DNA of 18,068 bases from positions 1 to 18,068 of the forward strand of contig JAYVSL010000053.1 in assembly GCA_043775355.1 (NCBI GenBank). Direction: 5' to 3'. This DNA is from BOG-1363 sp043775355. GTDB taxonomy: Bacteria > Planctomycetota > UBA11346. The notes beneath the pieces were generated by a model that was not told the origin of the DNA, ran no database searches, and saw nothing but the letters and a program-made list of their open reading frames with translations. Shown in pieces: positions 1 through 8,623 of this stretch (positions are counted from its first letter, which is position 1; each line of letters starts with the position of its first letter). Both the position numbers and the translations under genes were made by a program.

Positions 1-647
1 GAGCGCATCGCTTCACGGGCGGTCATGAGTTTGCGGCCAAGGGCTCCGCCGGGATGAAAGCGTGCGTATTGTTCGGGCGTGAAGCGCCGCAGACGTTGAA
101 CCGTCAGCGCCACGGCGTCGCCAAGGGCAAGCATCGCGGTGGTGCTGGCGCTTGGTGAGAGACCGAGCGGACAGGCTTCGAGCACGCGGCCAATCGATAG
201 TGAAATGGTGGCGTGGCGCGCGAGCGGTGAATCGATCACGCCGACGATGGCGATGAGCGGTGCGCCGATACGGGTGAAGCTGGGGAGCAGCGCGATGAGT
301 TCTTCGCTCGATCCGCTATTGCTGAACGCCAAGACAACGTCGGAGCTTTGCAGCATTCCCAGGTCGCCATGACGCGCTTCTGCTGGATGCAGGAAAAAAC
401 TCGGCGTTCCTGTGCTGGCAAAGGTGGCGGCGATTTTACGCGCAATGAGTCCAGCTTTGCCGACGCCGGTCGCAACCAATCGGCCAGGTTTGCCATCGCC
501 GCATTGCGTCAGGATTAAGCGACAGGCGCGTTCGAGCGTCTCGCTTTGCTGCTGCGCCAGCGTGATCAGGCCTTCCACCGCTTTGGCTTCGGTGCGTAGG
601 ACATCGATGATACTGCTGATGGTTTCAGACAACGGCGCTTCAGACAT
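1..647 (-). CDS. kdsD: Arabinose-5-phosphate isomerase, KdsD/GutQ family (partial, 3' end outside window)
   Basis: Read from the reverse complement, an open frame begins with ATG at 645-647 and runs off the left edge after about 215 codons. The enzyme interconverts ribulose-5-phosphate and arabinose-5-phosphate, the first step of Kdo synthesis for LPS, in the cytoplasm. Visible SIS-domain motifs are GVGKAG (61-66), a stretch from GTPSFF to HPAEARHGDLGM (80-98), SNSGSSEE (109-116), LEACPLGLSPSASTTA (156-171) and HPGGALGR (198-205). K64, E116, E157 and H198 line up, at a constant offset of five, with the residues I recall as catalytic in E. coli KdsD (K59, E111, E152, H193). The CBS-domain pair usual in the family would lie beyond the edge. 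An upstream ATG (670 on this strand) is out of frame, so 647 is the likely start, although no strong ribosome-binding site is seen. A GutQ-type or CBS-less paralogue cannot be excluded. It is divergent from the rest of the window. Confidence 0.9.
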   Translation of the reverse strand, partial: MSEAPLSETISSIIDVLRTEAKAVEGLITLAQQQSETLERACRLILTQCGDGKPGRLVATGVGKAGLIARKIAATFASTGTPSFFLHPAEARHGDLGMLQSSDVVLAFSNSGSSEELIALLPSFTRIGAPLIAIVGVIDSPLARHATISLSIGRVLEACPLGLSPSASTTAMLALGDAVALTVQRLRRFTPEQYARFHPGGALGRKLMTAREAMR

Positions 648-670
648 GGGTCGGGATAATGGTTTTGCAT

Positions 671-721
671 AGAAGGAGGGAAAGGGGGAGCGAAAGAGGG
701 AGAGAGGGAGAGAAAGAGGGA
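671..721. repeat. Homopurine tract with mirror symmetry
   Basis: Of 51 consecutive bases on the + strand, 50 are A or G; the only pyrimidine is C691. Positions 695-711 form a perfect mirror repeat centred on 703. The tract lies in the gap between the divergent kdsD-like gene and the 774-1277 gene. Homopurine mirror repeats are known to be able to form triplex (H-) DNA. A role here is inference. Confidence 0.7.
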
Positions 722-773
722 TGCCCACGGTGCGACAGTTGCTGAACGTCAGATCTTTACACACTCCCGCGCC

Positions 774-1277
774 ATGTCTGTTCCGCCAACTATTCCTGCG
801 ATCGCAACGGTCCCGACCATTGCCGGTGATCGGCTGTATGGCATTAGTCTGCGCCCACAGGAATTGGCGATTTACGGCGACGCGGTGTCTTTTGCGCTGC
901 GTTATGGGCCGGTGGTTGATGATCCGTCGGCTGAGCTGAACCAACATTTCAAGCTGTTAGTGCTGGAAATTCACGCTGATTTGAAGCAAGACGACGCGCT
1001 GGCTCATGGCAAACCGCGTAAACTACAGTTGCTGAAATGCGGCTGGGAATTGGAGCTGAACACGGTCGCGGCTTGTCGTACGGCTGCGCTGTGCGAGCAA
1101 GATATTGAGGTGCCACGTCTGCTGGAGCGCATCGCCGATACCGTGAACGAACTTGCTCGACGTGCCGGGTTAGAGGCACCTCTGGGGCCGGAACTGGTGA
1201 CGGATCTGTTGCAGCGCTATCGTTTGGGCCTCACCACTCCTGCGAATGGATTGCAACAAACTGATACTGGCGGTTAA
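774..1277 (+). CDS. Hypothetical soluble protein, 167 residues
   Basis: I do not recognise this family. The open frame starts at ATG 774 and ends with TAA at 1275-1277. The product has no signal peptide or membrane segment. It contains an acidic/hydrophobic stretch (KLLVLEIHADLKQDD), a basic segment (HGKPRKLQLLKCGWELELN), and a C-terminal half that looks helical (VPRLLERIADTVNELARRAG, then LVTDLLQRYRLGL). Three cysteines are spread without a metal-binding pattern. No clear Shine-Dalgarno sequence precedes the ATG. The codon choice looks like that of the neighbouring genes, and no competing frame is more convincing. It is separated from actA by 120 bases that seem to hold a promoter, so it need not belong to the respiratory operon. 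Its expression is unproven. Confidence 0.55.
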   Translation: MSVPPTIPAIATVPTIAGDRLYGISLRPQELAIYGDAVSFALRYGPVVDDPSAELNQHFKLLVLEIHADLKQDDALAHGKPRKLQLLKCGWELELNTVAACRTAALCEQDIEVPRLLERIADTVNELARRAGLEAPLGPELVTDLLQRYRLGLTTPANGLQQTDTGG

Positions 1278-1320
1278 CCATTCATTGAAGGTATACCAAA
1301 ATCTTCATCGATCAGACGAC

Positions 1321-1349
1321 TTGATATCAGCTTAGTGCATACCTATGGT
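1321..1349 (+). promoter_or_regulatory. Candidate sigma-70-like promoter for the act-cox operon
   Basis: TTGATA at 1321-1326 matches the -35 consensus at five of six positions. It is followed after exactly 17 bases by TATGGT at 1344-1349, which matches the -10 consensus at four of six. Transcription would start near 1356, leaving about 40 bases of leader before GTG 1398 of actA. The -10 is imperfect and the match could be chance. The position, just before the first gene of the operon, favours it. Confidence 0.35.
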
Positions 1350-1397
1350 CCGCCTTCCCCAACTCAGTCTGGCAACAACGCCAGCGGGAGTACGTCT

Positions 1398-2402
1398 GTG
1401 TCCGAATCACGTCCGTCAGAAACCGTCGTTGCCAAAGAGGCCCTTGAGGGACCGCAGTTACCGCTGTGGCTGCTGAAGCGCTTTTGGATTTTGGCGCTGT
1501 TGCTGGTCGTCGGCGCGGTGTGGTTTTTAGTGTGGTTTCGCGGCGCTTTTGACGACCAGGGTTACGCCCCGCTGCAACCGATTGCTTTCAGTCATCAGCT
1601 GCACGCTGGCGAAATGAACATGGACTGCGCGTTCTGTCATTTCAATGCTGAGCGCGGCAAACACGCAGGTGTGCCGCCGATGTCGGTGTGTTTGGGTTGC
1701 CACGGCGCAGATAAAGGCGCGGTCGCTTCAAAGAGTCCTGAGATTGCCAAGTTGCTGGCGATTGCTGATAAGGGCAGTTATGCAGGCGAAGATGGAACGG
1801 TTCACGAAGGTGGCATGGTGCATTGGAATCGAGTTCACAAATTGCCTGACCACGTTTATTTCAGTCATCAATGGCATGCCAAAGCCGGCGTCGCCTGTCA
1901 AACCTGCCACGGACCCGTCGAGAAGATGGCCGTCGTTCGTCAGTACGCGACGTTGTCGATGGGCTGGTGTCTCGACTGTCATCGCAAATCGAATTACGTC
2001 GGCGGATTGGCCTTCGATGGTCAACCAGCGACCTTCACCGTGGGTACGGCAAATTATGATGTGATGCGCAGCGAGCGTACGGTGACTGACCCTGTGGTTC
2101 AATTCAAGGAACGTGAAATCGCTGGAAATACCGCTGAAAAGCCTGCTAACCATGGCGTTGATCATCAACCAGTGGTGAGTGAAGCCGATAAGATTGCCGC
2201 AGACAAGAAGGCCAAGTTCTTTGCTCAGCTCAAGGCCCCGGAAAATCAGGGCCTGCCTCGCTGGCGCATTGCCGATCTGCCGATGACGCACCAAAAAGTG
2301 TACGAAGAACTTTATCGTGGAAGCGACGGTAAGCTCAAATTCGAAGATTTTTCCAAGACCTTCATGAATGCTCCGACGCATTGCAGTACCTGCCATCAGT
2401 GA
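1398..2402 (+). CDS. actA: Alternative Complex III subunit ActA, pentaheme cytochrome c
   Basis: ActA is the periplasm-facing multiheme subunit of ACIII and carries electrons from the iron-sulfur subunit toward cytochrome c or the oxidase. Five CXXCH heme-c sites are present at residues 77-81 (CAFCH), 98-102 (CLGCH), 167-171 (CQTCH), 191-195 (CLDCH) and 329-333 (CSTCH), the last one residue from the C-terminus. A single hydrophobic helix at about 29-47 (FWILALLLVVGAVWFLVWF) anchors the N-terminus. The family pattern of FSHQLHAG and YFSHQWHAKAG before heme sites is present. I chose GTG 1398 because GGGAG (1386-1390) lies seven bases upstream. A longer start at GTG 1335 (355 residues) has no ribosome-binding site and would overlap the candidate promoter. 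It is the first gene of the operon, and actB follows after 40 bases. Confidence 0.96.
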   Translation: MSESRPSETVVAKEALEGPQLPLWLLKRFWILALLLVVGAVWFLVWFRGAFDDQGYAPLQPIAFSHQLHAGEMNMDCAFCHFNAERGKHAGVPPMSVCLGCHGADKGAVASKSPEIAKLLAIADKGSYAGEDGTVHEGGMVHWNRVHKLPDHVYFSHQWHAKAGVACQTCHGPVEKMAVVRQYATLSMGWCLDCHRKSNYVGGLAFDGQPATFTVGTANYDVMRSERTVTDPVVQFKEREIAGNTAEKPANHGVDHQPVVSEADKIAADKKAKFFAQLKAPENQGLPRWRIADLPMTHQKVYEELYRGSDGKLKFEDFSKTFMNAPTHCSTCHQ

Positions 2403-2442
2403 GATCAGACGCGATCATTGCGCTGCCACGGAACCCCGACCT

Positions 2443-5400
2443 ATGACCGATTCTTCGCCGATGCTGAACCCTTCATCCACGCATGCCGCGCCTCGTCGCG
2501 TTTGGCGTGCGCCTGAAGAACGTGCGCTGACCGATGCGGTCGTAAGTGCCGATGAATTTGGTCCAGAAGTTGCCCGCGCGATTGCCGATTTGCGCACGGC
2601 CCATGGTCATTCCAACGTCAGCTGTCAGCCCGCAGGCAATACCGATGAAGCGTTGAGTGAGTTGCGCCGCGAACTGACCTCCACTTTACCGGCGGTCAAT
2701 CGTCGTGGTTTCATGCAATTGACTGGTGCCGCAGCGGTATTCGCCTTGGCTGGCTGCTATAAGAAACATCCCGATACGATTGTTCCCTACGCACATCAGC
2801 CGGAAGGCCGCACCATCGGCAAGGCGGTGTATTTCAGTTCCACCGTGCGCGATTCTGGTCGCCCCGTGGCGGTGATGGTCAAAACCTATGATGGCCGTCC
2901 GATTAAAATCGAAGGCAATCCTGATCATCCGTTGACTCGTGGTACCGCTGATGTGCGAACGCAAGCATCGCTGTTGAATTTGTACGATCCCGATCGCCTG
3001 CAAGACGGCCCGAAGAAACGTACGGATAAAGCCATCGTTTCGACGACTTGGAATGAACTCGACGCTGCCGTCGGCGCGGCGCTGAAGAGCGGCGGAAGCA
3101 TCGGCTTGATCACTGGGCCCATCGATGGCCCGGCAAATAAAGCGTTGATTGATACTTTTATTAAGGGCTTCGGCGGCCGCGTGGTGCATGGCGTACATGA
3201 CACCCGAGCGGATTTGCCGTTTGCTCAAGGTCGTGGCCCAATGGTGCGGCGCATCGAAAAAGCATCGTTGCTGGTCACCCTTGGCGGAGATTATCTCGCT
3301 GACGTTGGTTTGGATGAACTAGTTGCCTTCGGTGATTTCCGTCGCCTGCGCGGAACTGGGAAAGAAGCCGATCTTGGCCAAGTGATCAGCTTCGAAGCGG
3401 TGCTGAGTCAAACTGGTGGAGCCGCCGATCTGCGCGTGCGCGTTGCGCCCGATCGCCTGGTGCATGTCGCCTGGGGCATCGCTGAACTGGTTGCCAAGGC
3501 CGTCGGTCAGCAGATTCCTGCTGGTATCGCCGCATCACTGGAAAAAATCCGTGGCGGTAAGTCGCTTGGCGATGCGCTTGGTTTGAAAAAGATTGGTGAA
3601 CAAGACGCGTTGGCATTCACCGCCGAGAGCTTGCTGACGCTGAAAAAGGCTGGCAAAAACAGCTTAATTTACGGCGTGCCGCATAGCTCCAGCCGAGCCA
3701 ATGGCGACTTGCTGGTGTCAGGCGTGCAGGCGCTCAATGCGTTGCTTGGTAACGATGGTGTCACCGTGGTTGGCGCTGCATCAGAACACCGCATTGACGC
3801 CAGCAGTGCGCCAGCGGCGGCAGTGCTCGCGTTAGCGGCGCAAGGCAAGCTGGAGACGCTGATCATCAGCGGCGTCAATCCCGCGTTCGATCTGCCCGGC
3901 GCGGCTGAGCAAATCGCCAAAGTGAAAACCGTGGTGGTGTTGGCCGATCGTTTGACCGAGACCGCACGCCTTGGTCATTTTGTCGCGCCGACGTTGCATG
4001 ATCTCGAAAGTTGGGGCGATGCTGAATTGCGCCCTGGCGTTTATAGTGTGCAGCAGCCATGCATGCCGCCGTTGTGGGATGCGCGCGCGAAGGAAGAAAG
4101 CTTACTTGCTTTCGCTGTCGCTGCGGGTGCGACTTCGGCTGAAATATCGCAGGAAAAAATTGCGCTCGATCCAAAGAAACCAGTTCCGAAAACCGTCGCG
4201 AGCAGCAAACCACTGTGGATTGCTGCGACCAATGGTGTTCAGAGTTGGCAACGTTTTGTTCAGCGAGTGTGGTTAGGAACAGTGAAAGCCCAGGCCAAAG
4301 CCGTGGCCGATGATCGCGCATTCTGGAATGGCGCGTTGTCGCGCGGTGTGCTGAGTGTTGCGGTTGCAGACGGCGCTCTTGGACAGCTGACTTTACCGCT
4401 TGATACCACTTTGCCGACGTTGGTTGCCGACACCGACATGCAGTTGGTCATCAGCCCGTCGCGCACCATGGGCGATGGCACTTGGTTGAACAATGCGTGG
4501 TTGCAGGAAATTCCTGATCCCGTTTCGAAAGTTACCTGGGATAATTACCTGGCGATGGCGTTCGTTGATGCACAGCGCTTACACATCGAAGAGAGTGAAG
4601 TCGTTGAATTGAAACTCGGCGCCGTTTCCGTGAAATTGCCAGTCCATATCCAAGAAGGCCAACACCCAGGCACCATCCAGACCTTTAGCGGCTGGGGCCG
4701 TGCACGCGATTGCGCTGGTGAAGTTGCGAATGCCGGACTTGAGCCCAATTTTAGTGTCAATGTGTCAGCGCTGGCTGTCGGTGGAGTCGTATCGATCACT
4801 AAAACGGGCGTGATTCACAAGCTGGCCAACATGCAGGGCCATAGCCGTATGCAGGGTCGCGACATTGCCATCGTCGATGTGCTTGAACTTCATCGTGAAG
4901 ATGCTGGTGGTAAGAAGCGTCACCATCATCGCGCCCTGTGGGAAGCTGGCACGGATGGGAAAGAACACGGCCGCCTAAGTCTTTTCGGCAAAACTCATGA
5001 ATCGGTTGGTCATAAATGGGGCATGAGCGTTGATCTTGGTTCATGCATTGGCTGCAACGCCTGCGTGGTCGCCTGTAATGCAGAAAATAACATTCCGGTT
5101 GTCGGTCGCGAAGAAGTGCGCCGTGGCCGTGAATTGCATTGGATGCGTATCGATCGTTATTACTCATCGGACCATGACGACCAGGACATGCTGGATGTGG
5201 AAGTGGTTCAGCAGCCGGTGATGTGTCAGCAATGTGGCAATGCGCCGTGTGAAGAAGCCTGCCCAGCGATGGCGACGATGCACAATGACGAAGGCATCAA
5301 CGTCATGGTTTACAATCGCTGCATCGGCACGCGGTACTGCTCGAATAATTGTCCGTACAAGGCGCGCCGGTTTAATTGGTATGAATACGGCAAATATCGT

Positions 5401-5907
5401 TTTGGACCGCAGGGTGCAGACGATGCTTTTGGCCGCATTGCCAAAAATCTTTTGACCGGTGGCTCGACGAGTTCTCAGGCAGAGCTGAGCAAACATCCGC
5501 TGGAGATGGCGCTCAATCCCGAAGTCACCGTGCGTTCACGCGGGGTGATGGAAAAATGCAATTTCTGCGTCCAGCGCACGCGCGAAATTCGCGAAATCGA
5601 AAAATCGACCAACCACGCCATCGCCGATGGTCAGGTGACCACCGCCTGTGCGCAAACCTGCCCGACCAAAGCGATTGTCTTTGGTGATCTCAATGATGAG
5701 AAATCCGCAGTGAATCAGCAGATCATCCAAACGCATGGTTATAAACTGCTCGATGTCGAATTGAATACGCGTCCGTCAGTGACGTACTTGGCGAAGATTC
5801 GCAATCGTCCAGTAACGGCAGCTGATCACGTTGCCTCTGCGCCATCTGCTCATGGTGAAGCGGATGAAGTGAAGTCGCCTGCTCCAGCAGGTAAGGGAGC
5901 CCACTAA
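2443..5907 (+). CDS. actB: Alternative Complex III subunit ActB, molybdopterin-oxidoreductase-like fused to Fe-S protein
   Basis: This is the large ACIII subunit of 1154 residues, fusing a molybdopterin-oxidoreductase-like domain (roughly 120-800) to a ferredoxin-like domain (roughly 860-1085). In this family the first domain is known to lack the Mo cofactor. An internal twin-arginine motif RRGF (87-90) precedes a hydrophobic stretch ending in LAGC (102-105), the usual Tat/lipobox arrangement of ActB. Cluster ligands: C868, C871, C874, C878; C928, C931, C936, C940; C960, C966, C970 in CIGTRYCSNNC, where Thr replaces a fourth Cys; and C1039, C1042, C1069, C1073. This fits three [4Fe-4S] clusters and one [3Fe-4S]. 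I chose ATG 2443 because an earlier in-frame start at 2368 would overlap actA. MLNPS at 2461 is another possible start. The stop shares one base with the ATG of actC (TAATG), and AAGGGAG lies just upstream of that junction. Confidence 0.97.
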   Translation: MTDSSPMLNPSSTHAAPRRVWRAPEERALTDAVVSADEFGPEVARAIADLRTAHGHSNVSCQPAGNTDEALSELRRELTSTLPAVNRRGFMQLTGAAAVFALAGCYKKHPDTIVPYAHQPEGRTIGKAVYFSSTVRDSGRPVAVMVKTYDGRPIKIEGNPDHPLTRGTADVRTQASLLNLYDPDRLQDGPKKRTDKAIVSTTWNELDAAVGAALKSGGSIGLITGPIDGPANKALIDTFIKGFGGRVVHGVHDTRADLPFAQGRGPMVRRIEKASLLVTLGGDYLADVGLDELVAFGDFRRLRGTGKEADLGQVISFEAVLSQTGGAADLRVRVAPDRLVHVAWGIAELVAKAVGQQIPAGIAASLEKIRGGKSLGDALGLKKIGEQDALAFTAESLLTLKKAGKNSLIYGVPHSSSRANGDLLVSGVQALNALLGNDGVTVVGAASEHRIDASSAPAAAVLALAAQGKLETLIISGVNPAFDLPGAAEQIAKVKTVVVLADRLTETARLGHFVAPTLHDLESWGDAELRPGVYSVQQPCMPPLWDARAKEESLLAFAVAAGATSAEISQEKIALDPKKPVPKTVASSKPLWIAATNGVQSWQRFVQRVWLGTVKAQAKAVADDRAFWNGALSRGVLSVAVADGALGQLTLPLDTTLPTLVADTDMQLVISPSRTMGDGTWLNNAWLQEIPDPVSKVTWDNYLAMAFVDAQRLHIEESEVVELKLGAVSVKLPVHIQEGQHPGTIQTFSGWGRARDCAGEVANAGLEPNFSVNVSALAVGGVVSITKTGVIHKLANMQGHSRMQGRDIAIVDVLELHREDAGGKKRHHHRALWEAGTDGKEHGRLSLFGKTHESVGHKWGMSVDLGSCIGCNACVVACNAENNIPVVGREEVRRGRELHWMRIDRYYSSDHDDQDMLDVEVVQQPVMCQQCGNAPCEEACPAMATMHNDEGINVMVYNRCIGTRYCSNNCPYKARRFNWYEYGKYRFGPQGADDAFGRIAKNLLTGGSTSSQAELSKHPLEMALNPEVTVRSRGVMEKCNFCVQRTREIREIEKSTNHAIADGQVTTACAQTCPTKAIVFGDLNDEKSAVNQQIIQTHGYKLLDVELNTRPSVTYLAKIRNRPVTAADHVASAPSAHGEADEVKSPAPAGKGAH

Positions 5908-7268
5908 TGAGCACCGCGCTGAGCAGTGAGCCGGAAGTGAAGTTGACCGCGAGTCAGATCACCGATGACATTACCAGGCCGCTTTTTACCAAGCCGCCGA
6001 TGGCGTGGCATGGTGCGATTGCGGCGATGCAGGGACTTGCTGGATTATTAGTCATCGCCATCGCCGCGTATTGCATCGAGGGCTACGGCATTTTCGGTGT
6101 GAACCAGCCGGTGAACTGGGGCAACGACATCACCACCTATATCTTCTGGATCGGCATTGCCGTCGCCGGAACCTTGGTGTCGTCGGTGTTATTTCTTTTC
6201 CGCCAGACCTGGCGCACTGCCATCAATCGTTCAACCGAAGCGATGACGGTATTCGCGGTGCAAATCGCCGGACTTTTCCCGTTGATTCATACTGGCCGCC
6301 CATGGGTCGACTTTTGGCTGATGCCGTATCCCAATGATCGGATGTTGTGGCCGAACTTGAAATCGGCGATTGTGTGGGACGTGTTTGCGCTGACCGCGTA
6401 CGCCACCACCTCAATCATTTTCTGGTACTACGGATTGATTCCTGACTTCGCCACCGTGCGCGATCGCGCAACCAACAAATGGCAACGGATGATTTACAGC
6501 GTGTTGGCGATGGGCTGGCGCGGTAAAGCCAACGACTGGGTTCACTATGAACGTGCGTACTCGCAGTTCGCGTGGATCGCGACGCCGTTGGTTATCGGTA
6601 TGCACTCGACCATCGCGATTCTCGCCGCTGTCGGCAAAGTTCCGGGTTGGCACGCGACGATCTTTGGACCGTACTTTGTGTCCGGCGCAATTTTTGGTGG
6701 CTTGGCCATGGCCATCGTTTTCCTGATTCCCATGCGCTCGATGTTGAAGCTCGAACGCTACATCACCATCGATCACTTGGAGAAACTGGCCAAGGTCATG
6801 CTCACGTGCGGGCTGATTGTCAGCTATGTTTACCTGATGGAGTTCTTTAGCGCTTGGTGGTCAGAGTCGATTTATGAGCGTCACCAATTCTTGTATCGCA
6901 TGTTCGGTAATTGGTCGTTCGCCTTCTGGATCATGATGATCTGCAACGTGGCCATTCCCCAGTTGCTATGGTTCAAGGCCGTGCGGCGCAATTTAGTCGG
7001 TCTAATGGCCGTCGCGATTGCGGTGAACATCGGCATGTGGTTTGAACGTTTCGTCATCATTTCGCTGTCGGTGATGCAGGATCATCTGCCGTCATCGTGG
7101 GACTCTGCCTTTACGTTCCGTACTTTCGATTGGTTCATCTTGGGCGGATCTTTTGGTTTATTCTTCTTCTTTATCCTTGGTTTCTGTCGGGTGGTGCCGG
7201 TGATTTCGATCGCTGAAATCAAAGCCCAACTGTTGAAACCCAAGCATGGCGGGGGTCACCATGAGTGA
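5907..7268 (+). CDS. actC: Alternative Complex III subunit ActC, NrfD-like quinol-binding membrane protein
   Basis: ActC is a polytopic inner-membrane subunit of the NrfD/PsrC family. It is thought to bind and oxidise the quinol and pass electrons to ActB. The 453-residue product has about ten hydrophobic helices and a short soluble N-terminus. Family marks are FPLIHTGRPW with H128, the following WLMPYPN, the TPLVIGMHSTIAI helix, SGAIFGGLAMAI, and WFERFVIISLSV near the C-terminus. The tail is His-rich (KHGGGHHE). The start ATG overlaps the actB stop by one base. The last eight bases overlap actD, so the three genes are probably translated in a coupled way. Confidence 0.96.
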   Translation: MSTALSSEPEVKLTASQITDDITRPLFTKPPMAWHGAIAAMQGLAGLLVIAIAAYCIEGYGIFGVNQPVNWGNDITTYIFWIGIAVAGTLVSSVLFLFRQTWRTAINRSTEAMTVFAVQIAGLFPLIHTGRPWVDFWLMPYPNDRMLWPNLKSAIVWDVFALTAYATTSIIFWYYGLIPDFATVRDRATNKWQRMIYSVLAMGWRGKANDWVHYERAYSQFAWIATPLVIGMHSTIAILAAVGKVPGWHATIFGPYFVSGAIFGGLAMAIVFLIPMRSMLKLERYITIDHLEKLAKVMLTCGLIVSYVYLMEFFSAWWSESIYERHQFLYRMFGNWSFAFWIMMICNVAIPQLLWFKAVRRNLVGLMAVAIAVNIGMWFERFVIISLSVMQDHLPSSWDSAFTFRTFDWFILGGSFGLFFFFILGFCRVVPVISIAEIKAQLLKPKHGGGHHE

Positions 7269-7815
7269 GACGAAACCCATCGTCGCTGGTTATTACCGCG
7301 ACCAGCAAACCTTCACCGATGCGTGCGCCGCAGCGACGGCTGCAGGAATGCATCCGGAAGCGTTCACGCCGTATCCGGTACATGGCCTAGATGTCAAACT
7401 GGGCATTCCCCGTAGTTTGATTGGTCGTCCGGTGTTGACGGTGATTTTGATCGGCTTCGCCCTCGGACTATTCTTGGCGTGGTTTACTCAATATCAGGAC
7501 TACCCGCTGAATGTTGGCGGTAAGCCATACTTTGCTTGGCAGACTTTCGTGGTGGTGATTCTGGAAACGGGATTGCTGCTAGGGGCGTTGGCCAACATGG
7601 GTCTTGCTCTTCATTTCTGTCGTTTGTTGCCAGATCCGAATACCCGGCTGATCAATGATCGCATCACGGACGATACTTTTGCGTTGGTGCTGCCGATCAG
7701 CGCAAACAAAGATGCCGCCGTTTTGTCAGCGTGGTTACGCGAGCACGGTGCCGAAGAAGTTCAGGTGCTTGGCGTGCGTCAATCGACGTCGGTGGAGGAA
7801 CCCGCTCATGCGTAA
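7261..7815 (+). CDS. actD: Alternative Complex III subunit ActD (DUF3341)
   Basis: ActD is a small ACIII membrane subunit of unknown catalytic role, known as DUF3341. The 184-residue protein has a soluble N-terminal part, two membrane helices (about 57-75 and 93-118) joined by a loop with the family motif NVGGKPYFAW (84-93), and a soluble C-terminal part with the conserved ITDDTFALVLP (135-145). I chose ATG 7261, which has a G-rich ribosome-binding site (GGGGG, 7251-7255), over an in-frame ATG at 7246 five codons earlier. It overlaps actC by eight bases at its start and actE by eight at its end. Confidence 0.94.
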   Translation: MSETKPIVAGYYRDQQTFTDACAAATAAGMHPEAFTPYPVHGLDVKLGIPRSLIGRPVLTVILIGFALGLFLAWFTQYQDYPLNVGGKPYFAWQTFVVVILETGLLLGALANMGLALHFCRLLPDPNTRLINDRITDDTFALVLPISANKDAAVLSAWLREHGAEEVQVLGVRQSTSVEEPAHA

Positions 7816-8620
7816 ATTCATCGTGTTGACGGTCGCTGGTGCGACGCTGGCTTTGTCTGGCTGCGGCGAGAGCGAGAAAGCTTCTCGTGGTCTCGATTAC
7901 ATGCCGGAAATGTACAATCATCCTGGCTATAAATCGCAAGGCGTGTTGGAGCAGACGGACGGCAAAACCATGCGGCATGTTCCCGCGATGTTGATGCCAG
8001 TTGACGGCACGGTGTCGCGCGAGGGCGCGGGTTATAGCATTGCTGCTACCGACCTTGCTGGAGCGGCTGCGCTAGTGAATCCGCAACCAGCCTCAACGGT
8101 GGTACTCAAGCGCGGTCAGAAGTTGTTTAATTCTACCTGCGCCATGTGCCATGGGCGTGACGGTGATGCGACCAATGGTTACGTTGCTGCGACCAAAGAG
8201 CACCCTAATCGTTTTGGCGGCGTGCCGTCGATCAATACGCAAAACGTAGCGTTGATGAGCGATGGTCAAATCTATCACATTATCAGCCTTGGCCGTAATC
8301 GTATGGCGGATTTGTCTGCTCAATTATTGCCAGCCGATCGTTGGGCGGTGGTACGTTACGTAAGCATATTGGCGCGCGCGACGCAGGCTGTGGTGGATTC
8401 AGAAAAACGTTTAGCTGAATTGAAAACCATCACCGCTCCTGGCGCTGCCAAGGCCAACGATGCGGAAACTAAAGCAGATTTGTCTGCCTGTGCCGCCATG
8501 GTTGAGCAAAAGAAGCAAGACTTGTTGTTGATTCAGCAGGGTGGCGATGGCGATGCGTTCATTCCACCAACGAAACCTGTGCCTGAATACATCAAGCCCA
8601 CCTGGAATGCGGAGAAGTAG
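7808..8620 (+). CDS. actE: Alternative Complex III subunit ActE, monoheme cytochrome c lipoprotein
   Basis: ActE is the second cytochrome c of ACIII, on the periplasmic face. The 270-residue product begins with a lipoprotein signal, hydrophobic up to LALSGC, so Cys19 is the likely lipidated residue. The heme site is CAMCH (111-115). The probable axial ligand is M166, in GRNRMADLSAQL, followed by the family's RWAVVRYV segment. About 75 residues after the heme domain form a Lys/Ala/Glu-rich helical stretch (DSEKRLAELK to KKQDLLLIQQ) and a Pro-rich end. The start at ATG 7808 follows a good Shine-Dalgarno GGAGG (7794-7798). An upstream in-frame start at 7655 lies deep inside actD and would destroy the signal peptide, so I rejected it. 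The stop is three bases before actF. Confidence 0.95.
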   Translation: MRKFIVLTVAGATLALSGCGESEKASRGLDYMPEMYNHPGYKSQGVLEQTDGKTMRHVPAMLMPVDGTVSREGAGYSIAATDLAGAAALVNPQPASTVVLKRGQKLFNSTCAMCHGRDGDATNGYVAATKEHPNRFGGVPSINTQNVALMSDGQIYHIISLGRNRMADLSAQLLPADRWAVVRYVSILARATQAVVDSEKRLAELKTITAPGAAKANDAETKADLSACAAMVEQKKQDLLLIQQGGDGDAFIPPTKPVPEYIKPTWNAEK

Positions 8621-8623
8621 ACC

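Noticed and set aside
236..496. Short - strand frame of 86 codons at the left edge
   Set aside because: It is out of frame with the kdsD-like reading, which shows the full set of SIS motifs over the same bases.
721..939. + strand frame of 72 codons starting right after the purine tract
   Set aside because: It is Arg/Cys/Leu-rich with no plausible fold and overlaps the better 774-1277 frame. The purine tract would act as a spurious ribosome-binding site for its ATG.
1728..2396. Open frame on the - strand (222 codons) inside actA
   Set aside because: It is antisense to three of the five heme motifs of actA and shows no recognisable domain.
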